DNA of 64,000 nt from Metallosphaera cuprina Ar-4. GTDB taxonomy: Archaea > Thermoproteota > Thermoprotei_A > Sulfolobales > Sulfolobaceae. Shown here in pieces: positions 34,600-44,000 of the stretch. Every line of letters begins with the position of its first letter. The stretch's first letter is position 1. Below the pieces are notes generated by a model. It saw nothing but the letters and a program-made list of their open reading frames with translations, was not told where the DNA came from and searched no databases. The position numbers and the translations under genes are program-made. The DNA lies in contig NC_015435.1 in assembly GCF_000204925.1 (NCBI RefSeq), forward strand, positions 947,160 to 1,011,159, in the 5' to 3' direction.

Positions 34600-35175
34600 T
34601 CAAGACCTCGCGTCTCCTCTCTCTCGACGAACGCTCATCAGAACGGTCTTACTGAGTTGTCTAACGTACTCCTCGGGATCTAAAGGGTTGTCCTCCCACC
34701 ATATTAGGTAACAAAGTAGAGCACCAAAGAAGCTCCGCCTTAACGTAAAAGGTATTTCTACCCCTGAAAGCTCTTCTACCTTCTTAAAGAACTCATCAAT
34801 TTTGTCCATACAGACCGACTTCAACTTGGACTTTATTACCTCATATCTTCTCTTATTACCAATGGTCATCATTAGCAACGATCTCATTTCGCTATCCTTA
34901 TATTTATCCATGAACTTCTTTCCGAAATCGTAAAGCATTTCCTCAGCGCTTTCATATTTCCCAGATAACGTTTCCTCAACTACATCGTACGGGATTGAGA
35001 GCATAGCTATTTGCTTTATTAATTCATCCTTTTTCTCGAAATAAAGGAAGATTGTACCCTTGCTCAACTCGCTTCTCTTTGCTATCTCATCCATTGTTGC
35101 TAAATCGAAGCCCTTTTCCGCAAAAACGCTCACAGCCGCCTTAATTATCTTATCTTTGCTAATTTTCCTGGACAT
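34600..35175 (-). CDS. TetR family transcriptional regulator
   Basis: The protein is 191 residues from ATG 35175 (MSRKISKDKIIKAAV); an upstream in-frame ATG at 35202 adds nine hydrophobic residues and is less likely. The N-terminal helix-turn-helix is clear: IIKAAVSVFAEKGFDLATMD, EIAKRSELSKGTIFLYFEKK, DELIKQI. The remaining ~140 residues form the ligand-binding helical part with FTLRRSFFGALLCYLIWWE. It probably represses its own promoter and perhaps the SQR-like gene through the perfect palindrome at 35233-35252. Confidence 0.88.
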   Translation of the reverse strand: MSRKISKDKIIKAAVSVFAEKGFDLATMDEIAKRSELSKGTIFLYFEKKDELIKQIAMLSIPYDVVEETLSGKYESAEEMLYDFGKKFMDKYKDSEMRSLLMMTIGNKRRYEVIKSKLKSVCMDKIDEFFKKVEELSGVEIPFTLRRSFFGALLCYLIWWEDNPLDPEEYVRQLSKTVLMSVRRERGDARS

Positions 35176-35206
35176 TATTAATATTATGTAAGTGTCATAC
35201 ATTAAT

Positions 35207-35222
35207 CTTACTGACCGGTAAG
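35207..35222. promoter_or_regulatory. Half-palindromic element near the TetR promoter
   Basis: CTTACTGACCGGTAAG has five-base inverted arms around a six-base centre and lies 32-47 bases upstream of the TetR start. It shares ACTGAC with the stronger operator at 35233, so it could be a second, weaker site. Confidence 0.4.
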
Positions 35223-35232
35223 TTAATATATT

Positions 35233-35252
35233 ATGACTGACTAGTCAGTCAT
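35233..35252. promoter_or_regulatory. TetR-type operator, perfect 20-base palindrome
   Basis: ATGACTGACTAGTCAGTCAT is a perfect palindrome of 20 bases, located 58-77 bases upstream of the TetR gene start. Length, symmetry and position are those of an autoregulatory TetR operator. The downstream side (35253-35826) has no intact gene that it could control. Confidence 0.7.
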
Positions 35253-35826
35253 GTGGTGCACGTTCAAAACGAAAAACGTGGAACTGAACTTGAAGGACAT
35301 AAGGTAAACGTATCAACAATTGAGGTGACCAAGTAATAACCTTATTGACAACTAAGCGTGTCTCCCTTGAGTTTAAGTAAATTGATGATAAGGCCAGGTT
35401 AATCGTAACCCTTTGTCATCCTCCCAAACGGGGACCCTCAAACTGAGGCTTAGCGTACGTTATCTAGTGACGCTTTAAGGTAGTGAGGTGATCGACCTAA
35501 CTAATGCCTTCCTTCAACGTACGTAAATCCATCCTAGGATCGTCCCTAGTGTACTAAACCTAATGCCTCCCTTCAACTGCTAGCTTTACATGTAGGCTGA
35601 AAGTCCTAAAGGGGGTCTCAGAAGGTCCTAGATAGGATACTAGGGAAAGGTAAAACGCAACGATCAACTAAATCTTTATCAACTTTAACAAGGGTTCCGC
35701 ACCAAATAAGCAACAAACGATACGAGAGACGCGGAGGAGACTCCTCCACACACATCTGATCAGCTCCTCCTCAAGTTCCTCATCAGTAAGGTGTCTGATT
35801 TATAATCATAATCCCCCATCTCTCTC
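35253..35826. other. Gene-free stretch
   Basis: No coding frame was recognised. Two copies of AATGCCTYCCTTCAAC occur near 35503 and 35562, 59 bases apart; they do not match the CRISPR repeat convincingly. Confidence 0.35.
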
Positions 35827-36410
35827 ATGGGCAAGACCTTAGATTTGAGAGGAGTCGAGCCGTCAAAAAGACACACGCTAGCGTTGAGCGAATTCGACGA
35901 ACTGAGAGATGGAGAAGAGCTGACCGTGATAGCTGATCATTACCCCGCACAACTTACACAGTCAATCAGGAAAAATAAAGAGACATAGAGGAAAGGGGAG
36001 ACGGAACGTTCGAACTTAAGCTAATCAAAGGGTCCAGACCCTTAGTATCTCACGTGTCCAAGCTCAGAAGGACCGGAGACGCATACCCCAGTTCCAGTCG
36101 TTAGGAAAGAGGAGTACGGAGTGATCTTAGTCTTCCTTGAGCCAGGTCAATACGTTCCTGTTCACGCACCGCTCTCCGATTCGGTGTTCTAGGTGATCAA
36201 AGGTGAAGGCAACTTTAGGCTATAGGGAGGAGATAGAGGAGGGCTCCATAGTTATCGTACCGAGCAAGGAATCAAGGCCGAGACCTACATGGAGGTGTTG
36301 CACATGGTCATACCCTCACCTTCTCCACAGGATCACGAGAAAGTCATGGCGGTGGCCGCTAAGGGCCTACCTGAGGTAGAGCTAAGCGACAGCTCCGTGA
36401 AGGATCCTGA
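35827..36410 (+). pseudogene. Broken DUF2249-cupin protein gene
   Basis: An ATG at 35827 opens KTLDLRGVEPSKRHTLALSE and FDELRDGEELTVIADHYPAQ, a DUF2249 domain, and stops at 35986. The sequence goes on in shifted frames as GTFELKLIKGSRPLVSHVSK and then a cupin barrel: EYGVILVFLEPGQYVPVHAP, VIKGEGNFRL, SIVIVPSKE, KAETYMEVLHMVIPSPSPQD and HEKVMAVAAKGLPEVEL. At least four stops or frameshifts separate them. DUF2249 and cupin domains are often fused or adjacent in genes near nitric-oxide and redox functions; this copy is dead. Confidence 0.7.
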
Positions 36411-36429
36411 AACGCACTGAAGGACGTGA

Positions 36430-36637
36430 CTTTCAACTCCGTGAGGATTCCACGCGAAGTCTTGCGTTAGCTAAGAGCTTTTTCAACTCCGTGAGGGATT
36501 CTACAAAAGCTCAATTTTGAGGAAAGCGGTGAGCGAGTAGTTTTTCCTTCAACTCCGTGAGGGATTTCACCCTCCCAACGAAGAGGCCAGGGAGAAGACG
36601 GAAGAGAAAATCCTTTTAACCCCATGAAGTTCCCCTA
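36430..36637 (-). CRISPR. Decayed mini-CRISPR with variant repeats
   Basis: Four repeat-like units at 36430-36453, 36480-36504, 36546-36570 and 36613-36637, spaced 50, 66 and 67 bases apart, share TTTCAACTCC or a variant of it with the main arrays. The first three read CTCCGTGAGGGATT where the main repeat has CTCCATGAAGGATT, so they form their own variant family. The fourth is strongly degraded. Spacers of 26-42 bases differ from one another. No leader is visible. This is an old array remnant, only 1.4 kb from the leader-distal end of array 1. Confidence 0.75.
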
Positions 36638-36639
36638 GT

Positions 36640-36958
36640 TCGTAAACACCGCTCGTTAGGTTCTCCTCACTCCCCTCACGTTAGGTAAACTCCATCACGT
36701 CTCACAAACGCGATCTCCACGCTGGGAAGGCATAGAGGTCTTCATAGGGTGAAAGCCTTAACGGTCAATGAACCTCCTTGTGTCGCTGAAGATCCTGCCT
36801 CCTCAAGGTTAACCTCTAAAACAAGGCCTCAGAGACGCGTTGATCGACAACGTCTCTCCCGTTTAACGTTCACTCCAGCTGGTAGGGAACCTCTCCCTAA
36901 ATTAGCCAAACGTCATTGTAACCGTTTACGGCTTATCGTTGGCTCTTTAACGGGTATA
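36640..36958. other. Gene-free stretch before the nickel permease
   Basis: No convincing gene. The 72-codon open frame starting near 36749 has Arg/Pro-rich noncoding character. It ends next to the double operator of the permease. Confidence 0.4.
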
Positions 36959-37002
36959 TTTGGATAGCCTATCCAAAAACTTATATATGGACAGCCTATC
37001 CA
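36959..37002. promoter_or_regulatory. Double DtxR-like operator flanking the TATA box of the nickel/cobalt permease
   Basis: TTTGGATAGCCTATCCAAA (36959-36977) is a perfect palindrome around a central C. TGGACAGCCTATCCA (36988-37002) repeats it with one mismatch. The TATA box CTTATATA (about 36980-36987) lies exactly between them, and the ATG follows seven bases later. The symmetry and the TAGCCTA core resemble boxes of DtxR/MntR-type metal repressors, so metal-dependent repression is inferred. Confidence 0.7.
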
Positions 37003-37008
37003 AATATT

Positions 37009-38037
37009 ATGGGTCTAAAGTCCAGGATCGTACCTTTTTACGTTTTAGAGTTGATCGTCACGGCACTCCTTTTTCTATGGCTTACAGATCTGAGTAAAGG
37101 AGTCTCAGTTGAGAAAGGGATCAGCTTCTTCACTTTGGGAGTCCTCGCTTACACCTTCGGTTTGAGGCACGCGTTTGATGCCGATCACTTAGCTGCCATA
37201 GACAACACCACCAGGAAGCTCGTTCAAGAGGGCAAAGGTGCGAGCTTCACTGGCCTCTTCTTCTCATTGGGACACTCCAGCGTTGTGGTCCTCCTCTCCC
37301 TATCCTTGATAATAGCTGCTAGGACGATAGCCAGCAACGTACCCGCGTTGGAGAGCTTGGGCTCTATCGTAGGCACCCTAGTGAGCGGACTCTTCCTGTA
37401 CGTAATAGGACTTCTAAACTTTTTTGTATTATTAGAGATTTATAAAATATTTAAAAAGATAAAGGAGGAGAAAATCGACGAACGAAAGCTAAACGAGACA
37501 TTACTTAAAAGGGGGTTCATGAGCAGGTACTTCAGGAACTTGTTCAAGATCGTGAAGAGTCAGTATTACCTCTACCCCATAGGTTTCCTGTTCGGTCTGG
37601 GGTTCGACACCGCTTCAGAGACCGCCCTCCTGGCGATAAGTGCAGCCTCCGCCACCGAGTTCAGCTTCCCAACGTGGGAGCTTTTGATATTTTCCTTCCT
37701 CTTTACGGCAGGGATGACGCTGATAGACACAACTGACGGCCTCTTCATGAACACCGCCTACAGGTGGGCGTTTCTGGGCGCTCCTCTGAGGAAAGTGTGG
37801 TACAACCTAACCATGACCAGCATATCCGTTCTGGTGGCGTACGTGATAGGTACGTTGGAGCTGTTAGGTATGGTTCAGTCCGAACTTGGTCTTAAAGGAC
37901 CCTTCTGGGGCCTAATCGAGGTGATCAATCAAGATGCGTGGTGGGGGAACATTGGTATGATAATCATCGCGACCTTCACGTTAACGTGGGCGACCTCCAT
38001 GATAGTTTATAAGGTTAAATACAAAAGGTACGAATAA
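37009..38037 (+). CDS. Nickel/cobalt permease, NiCoT family
   Basis: This 342-residue protein has eight predicted membrane helices. The NiCoT metal-recognition helix is intact: GLRHAFDADHLAAIDNTTRK (the H-A-x-D-A-D-H motif). Further family motifs are LFFSLGHSSVVVL, GFLFGLGFDTASETALL and FTAGMTLIDTTDGLFM. It imports Ni2+ or Co2+ with the membrane potential. Two DtxR-like operators around the TATA box imply repression when metal is sufficient. Ni supplies urease/hydrogenase-type enzymes, but none is visible here. Its 3' end is 11 bases from the last repeat of CRISPR array 1. Confidence 0.9.
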   Translation: MGLKSRIVPFYVLELIVTALLFLWLTDLSKGVSVEKGISFFTLGVLAYTFGLRHAFDADHLAAIDNTTRKLVQEGKGASFTGLFFSLGHSSVVVLLSLSLIIAARTIASNVPALESLGSIVGTLVSGLFLYVIGLLNFFVLLEIYKIFKKIKEEKIDERKLNETLLKRGFMSRYFRNLFKIVKSQYYLYPIGFLFGLGFDTASETALLAISAASATEFSFPTWELLIFSFLFTAGMTLIDTTDGLFMNTAYRWAFLGAPLRKVWYNLTMTSISVLVAYVIGTLELLGMVQSELGLKGPFWGLIEVINQDAWWGNIGMIIIATFTLTWATSMIVYKVKYKRYE

Positions 38038-38048
38038 ATTAGAATTTT

Positions 38049-41000
38049 ATTTCAATTTTATGAAGGATTCTACGATATCTCATGTAAACCCTGCTGCCCA
38101 CGTAAATATCTTTCAATTCCATGAAGGATTCTACAGGAGGTATAGTGGTGAGTCGTCTGCCTTGAACGTTTACAAGCTTTCAACTCCATGAAGGATTCTA
38201 CACACTGAGGACCTGACAGATGAGGACTTGAAGGGATATGGCCCTTTCAACTCCATGAAGGATTCTACCACGGGCATAATATGATAAAGAACTTGGCTAC
38301 TGTTCTCATCTTTCAACTCCATGAAGGATTCTACACGGTTCTACACCGCGCGGGAAGGGTTCTTCTTCGTTAAAACTTTCAACTCCATGAAGGATTCTAC
38401 AAGACCCAATCGTAGCTGAGTACGATCTGACGTATATGTTACTTTCAACTCCATGAAGGATTCTACGCGACGAAAACAAGAGGGAAAGCGAAATCATTCT
38501 AAGAAACTTTCAACTCCATGAAGGATTCTACATCCACGTTCACGATTGGCACTCAGTGGTCCCAGGGGTTAGAATAAAAAAACTTTCAACTCCATGAAGG
38601 ATTCTACATGAACAAAAGAAAGGTGAGGACATGATCTTCTATGATGCTTTCAACTCCATGAAGGATTCTACCATACCACACATTATAATTAAACATTCTT
38701 ATCAAATTGTAACTTTCAACTCCATGAAGGATTCTACGTAGTAGCGACGTGTTCAAGGCAGTCGTTACATCGTTTACTTTCAACTCCATGAAGGATTCTA
38801 CTTGGGTTAGCTACCCTCTTGATTACTTTTCTCAGATCATCCTTTCAACTCCATGAAGGATTCTACTTATATATTGCCATAATAAGTTTGGGGGAAGCTC
38901 TGCTTTCAACTCCATGAAGGATTCTACGGCGAAATAGTGTGTAATGACGACCGAAACGAAATTATGATTCTTTCAACTCCATGAAGGATTCTACGGGGGC
39001 AAGCTCCCCTCTACTCTCACGATAATGATGAGGACTTTCAACTCCATGAAGGATTCTACTCTTGAGGATTTTTATGCCTCCTCGACAAAGTCCCCCGTGC
39101 TTTCAACTCCATGAAGGATTCTACAGATGATATAGAGCTTTACTTTGCACCGAATGGTAATATCTTTCAACTCCATGAAGGATTCTACATCAACGCCAAA
39201 GACCGTCATCATCAAATCCGTCTACAACTTTCAACTCCATGAAGGATTCTACTTAGGAGTGAAAATCAATCAACCATTTGAAGATGATAAAACTTTCAAC
39301 TCCATGAAGGATTCTACTGAGTAAATCCAAACTCATCATCTTTGACTTTCTCAATCACTTTCAACTCCATGAAGGATTCTACAAGAAAAAACATACTGAG
39401 GGTGATCTACACCCTGAGAAACCTTTCAACTCCATGAAGGATTCTACGACATACATGACATGGAAATTGAGTTATGCATTTCATTCTCCTTTCAACTCCA
39501 TGAAGGATTCTACGAGAAGGGGAGTAGACGAGTGCATAAGGTGACGTTCTTTAACTTTCAACTCCATGAAGGATTCTACTTCAACTTTTACTTGATAAAC
39601 ACTACAATCTTTAACTTTCAACTCCATGAAGGATTCTACTTCAACTTTTACTTGATAAACACTACAATCTTTAACTTTCAACTCCATGAAGGATTCTACT
39701 CGACCGTAGCAGATATCGCAAGTGAAAAAGGAACTGCTTTCAACTCCATGAAGGATTCTACAAAAAATAAGATAAAATGTGATGACAAAACGAATGAAAT
39801 AACTTTCAACTCCATGAAGGATTCTACAGTGATACCCTACCTTCAAGGGAAGGGGACGGGATCTTTCAACTCCATGAAGGATTCTACAGAACGCCCTTAA
39901 GCTAGCGAAGAAGGCCCTTTCTCAGCTTTCAACTCCATGAAGGATTCTACACTGTTAGAGAGGCACTTAAGCTAGCGAAGGAGGCTCTACTTTCAACTCC
40001 ATGAAGGATTCTACTTTCAAATCATGATGAGATTTGTAGAAAGATTTATAAGCATTCTTTCAACTCCATGAAGGATTCTACAGGTGATCCACGAGTGTGG
40101 ACTTATGGTATTGGAAATATCTTTCAACTCCATGAAGGATTCTAAAAAAGACCTTCCTCTGCCCTGAGTTATCACATTTTGTTCTTTCAACTCCATGAAG
40201 GATTCTACGGGCGTTTACCCCCGCCCCCGCGGGGTTAACTATCTGCTCTTTCAACTCCATGAAGGATTCTACCTTGCTCAGAATCGTAGTAGTACCCAGG
40301 TGGACAACTAGTCTTTCAACTCCATGAAGGATTCTACACCGGGCGGAGTTCCTTAGAACCCAACCAGCGTAGTAGTATTTCAACTCCATGAAGGATTCTA
40401 CAATAAAACCTAATAAAATTGGGTATTTTGACGTTGAAATCTTTCAACTCCATGAAGGATTCTACCCCCATCTGGTATGCCCTTGAGGAATTCTATATAT
40501 CGAAACTTTCAACTCCATGAAGGATTCTACAGGGAAAAAACTGCCCTCATGGCGTTAAACTGGCGATAAGCTTTCAACTCCATGAAGGATTCTACTTGCT
40601 CGTCTACCGCGTTTACCCCCGCGGCCCGGGTTTGCTTTCAACTCCATGAAGGATTCTACAATTACTAGACCCAGTCTACGAGGGCGTTGGGTGGTCATAC
40701 TTTCAACTCCATGAAGGATTCTACTTGATAGTGGTGATGATAAAATGATAATGAAGCCTCAGATCTTTCAACTCCATGAAGGATTTTACCTACCGCATTT
40801 TTTCGGGGCGGTATGTCCTTCTGAGTACACTTTCAACTCCATGAAGGATTCTACAAATTTTTGTCCTCTAAAATGCCCTTGAGGGGGGGGACTTTCAACT
40901 CCATGAAGGATTCTACTTCAAGATTTTTTGTACTCTATAAAAGGTGAGTTATTCTTTCAACTCCATGAAGGATTCTACTTATCAGGGCTTGGATCCTTGA

Positions 41001-44000
41001 CCTCTTGAGACAAGTACCTTTCAACTCCATGAAGGATTCTACAGATAGGTCTGCGGAAAGCTGTGACGCCTTATTGTAACCCTTTCAACTCCATGAAGGA
41101 TTCTACAAGAAGATCTTGACGATTGTTGTAAAGATAAATACATAATCTTTCAACTCCATGAAGGATTCTACAAGAAGATCTTGACGATTGTTGTAAAGAT
41201 AAATACATAATCTTTCAACTCCATGAAGGATTCTACAATTTTTTACTGAATACGATAGTTATATGATTCCTAAAGTCTTTCAACTCCATGAAGGATTCTA
41301 CCCGGTTGAGCTACGTGAAGCGGTTCAAGATTATCTTTACTGTTTACTTTCAACTCCATGAAGGATTCTACAATAATTGAAGCTAAAAATGAGTGGGAAG
41401 CTAGATACTTTTTCTTTCAACTCCATGAAGGATTCTACGGGAACTATAATTTATGATGATGATGACGAAACTAATAACTTTCAACTCCATGAAGGATTCT
41501 ACGTTGGCGGTGAAGACGTTCCGCAAAGCATGAGTGACGCAACTTTCAACTCCATGAAGGATTCTACCCGCGGGGAAAGGAACAGAGAAGGAAGAACGTG
41601 TTAACTTTCAACTCCATGAAGGATTCTACAAAAAATGTGATAAGAAAACACTATATAATTGAAAGGGAACTTTCAACTCCATGAAGGATTCTACACTTAA
41701 ACAAGTATAACAGAAACATTACAACGATGTATATCTTTCAACTCCATGAAGGATTCTACCATCAACGGGCGTCATCTTAGTAACGCCAAGTCTTAATGCT
41801 TTCAACTCCATGAAGGATTCTACCAGGAGTGCCAGTTTCTCCACAAATGTCAGATACAGACTTTCAACTCCATGAAGGATTCTACGCGAAGCTAACTCCT
41901 TCCTTAACTTCTTCACCTCGTCTGCTTTCAACTCCATGAAGGATTCTACGACAGAAAAGAACCGCCCTTATTTTATTGGGCGATTATGCTTTCAACTCCA
42001 TGAAGGATTCTACTCGCCGCCATCAAAGTCGCCAATATAGACGATAGTTCTGTCCTCTTTCAACTCCATGAAGGATTCTACCTTAGAAAGGCACAAGTAA
42101 TCAAGGCCCTAAAATGGGCTCTTTCAACTCCATGAAGGATTCTACCTAACTAACGTGAAAGACGTAGATCTCATAACTATGATGTTACTTTCAACTCCAT
42201 GAAGGATTCTACTAAGAAGAAAGGAGAGAGAGGAATTTGTTAATCAACTCTACTTTCAACTCCATGAAGGATTCTACAGGGGAGGCTCTTCACCTCCACC
42301 AACCCCCTGTCCCTGACTTTCAACTCCATGAAGGATTCTACTTGGAAAAGAGAGGTTTAGGTATGGTAATAAAGTAATTAGTCTTTCAACTCCATGAAGG
42401 ATTCTACATGAAACCCCTCAGGGGGCGGGGGTAAACGCTCCCAAGCTCTTTCAACTCCATGAAGGATTCTACACGCAACTTTGTGAGAGGTAGGTCGCAC
42501 AAGGGACTGCAGCTTTCAACTCCATGAAGGATTCTACAAAAATGCAAGAGATCCATCCCCAAACCCAAAACCCCGCCTTTCAACTCCATGAAGGATTCTA
42601 CCAAAAGTGGGCCCTAGAACTATTGAAGGAGGAGGGGGGGGACTTTCAACTCCATGAAGGATTCTACTCAGACAGAGCGAGTCAATCAGTGCGAGTCAGT
42701 CAGCTTTCAACTCCATGAAGGATTCTACGCAGAAAAGTATTTGAAAGAGGCGTTTAGGCGGATGGATCTTTCAACTCCATGAAGGATTCTACTTAATAGT
42801 CATTATTTTGATGAGATAATGGACTTTATCTTTCAACTCCATGAAGGATTCTACTTGACGTCATTGAAGACTACTTTTATCAAAAAAACGGAACTTTCAA
42901 CTCCATGAAGGATTCTACTTCTCTGAAAGAGTTGAAAAAGTCATTTTTGACAGATAACTTTCAACTCCATGAAGGATTCTACCAGTGCGTAAGTGAGTCA
43001 GTGAGCGTAACAGTGTAACAATCCTTTCAACTCCATGAAGGATTCTACAAGATGATATTTTCGAGGCCCGCAAGAGGGCCTTACAAACTTTCAACTCCAT
43101 GAAGGATTCTACCGGGTATAGGTGTTCCGGCACTCTTGGATAGAGTTCCTTTCAACTCCATGAAGGATTCTACTTGTTAACTACCGTTATCACCAATTGG
43201 CTGAAGGTGTACTTTCAACTCCATGAAGGATTCTACTTTCAAAAATTCCGAAGATTGTGTTTGACAAGCCTTCGCCTTTCAACTCCATGAAGGATTCTAC
43301 ATTTCGATTTTGTATTTTTGAATTATAAGGGGGAGTATACTTTCAACTCCATGAAGGATTCTACAGTAAAGGGGAGCTTGTCCCCCTACTCTCGATAGAT
43401 AATCCCTTTCAACTCCATGAAGGATTCTACAGAGCATTTCTTTCGCGGTACCCCGACCACGTCGACTTTCAACTCCATGAAGGATTCTACGTACTGAAGG
43501 ATAGGCACCTGTGGTAACTGTGAACTGTACCTTTCAACTCCATGAAGGATTCTACGTTGAGGAAGATATCCCTAACTGGGAGTGGCGAACAAGCTTTCAA
43601 CTCCATGAAGGATTCTACAGCAGTTGTATCTCGTTGATCGTATCTCCCGCGTTGATCTTTCAACTCCATGAAGGATTCTACGGTATCCAGGCAAGGCGTC
43701 AAAAAACGCCTGGATCACTTTCAACTCCATGAAGGATTCTACGCGACACCTCTCCTAGACAATTGTACTAATATATACTTGAACTTTCAACTCCATGAAG
43801 GATTCTACGGTAGAGATTTTTTGATATGGGTGTTATCTAGAATTGAGAAAGTCTTTCAACTCCATGAAGGATTCTACTGTGATAGTGAATAATACTGTGA
43901 AAAAGCTCAGTGTAAGCTTTCAACTCCATGAAGGATTCTACTTCTATGCGGTATGGTTTAGGTCAATGAAATTGCCGGACTTTCAACTCCATGAAGGATT

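Noticed and set aside
35500-35580. Two CCTTCAAC-containing words as further CRISPR relics
   Set aside because: Only seven or eight bases agree with the repeat; below what chance in this composition allows.
36749-36967. 72-codon open frame before the nickel permease
   Set aside because: Arg/Pro-rich, no motif, and it ends inside the operator; composition fits noncoding DNA.
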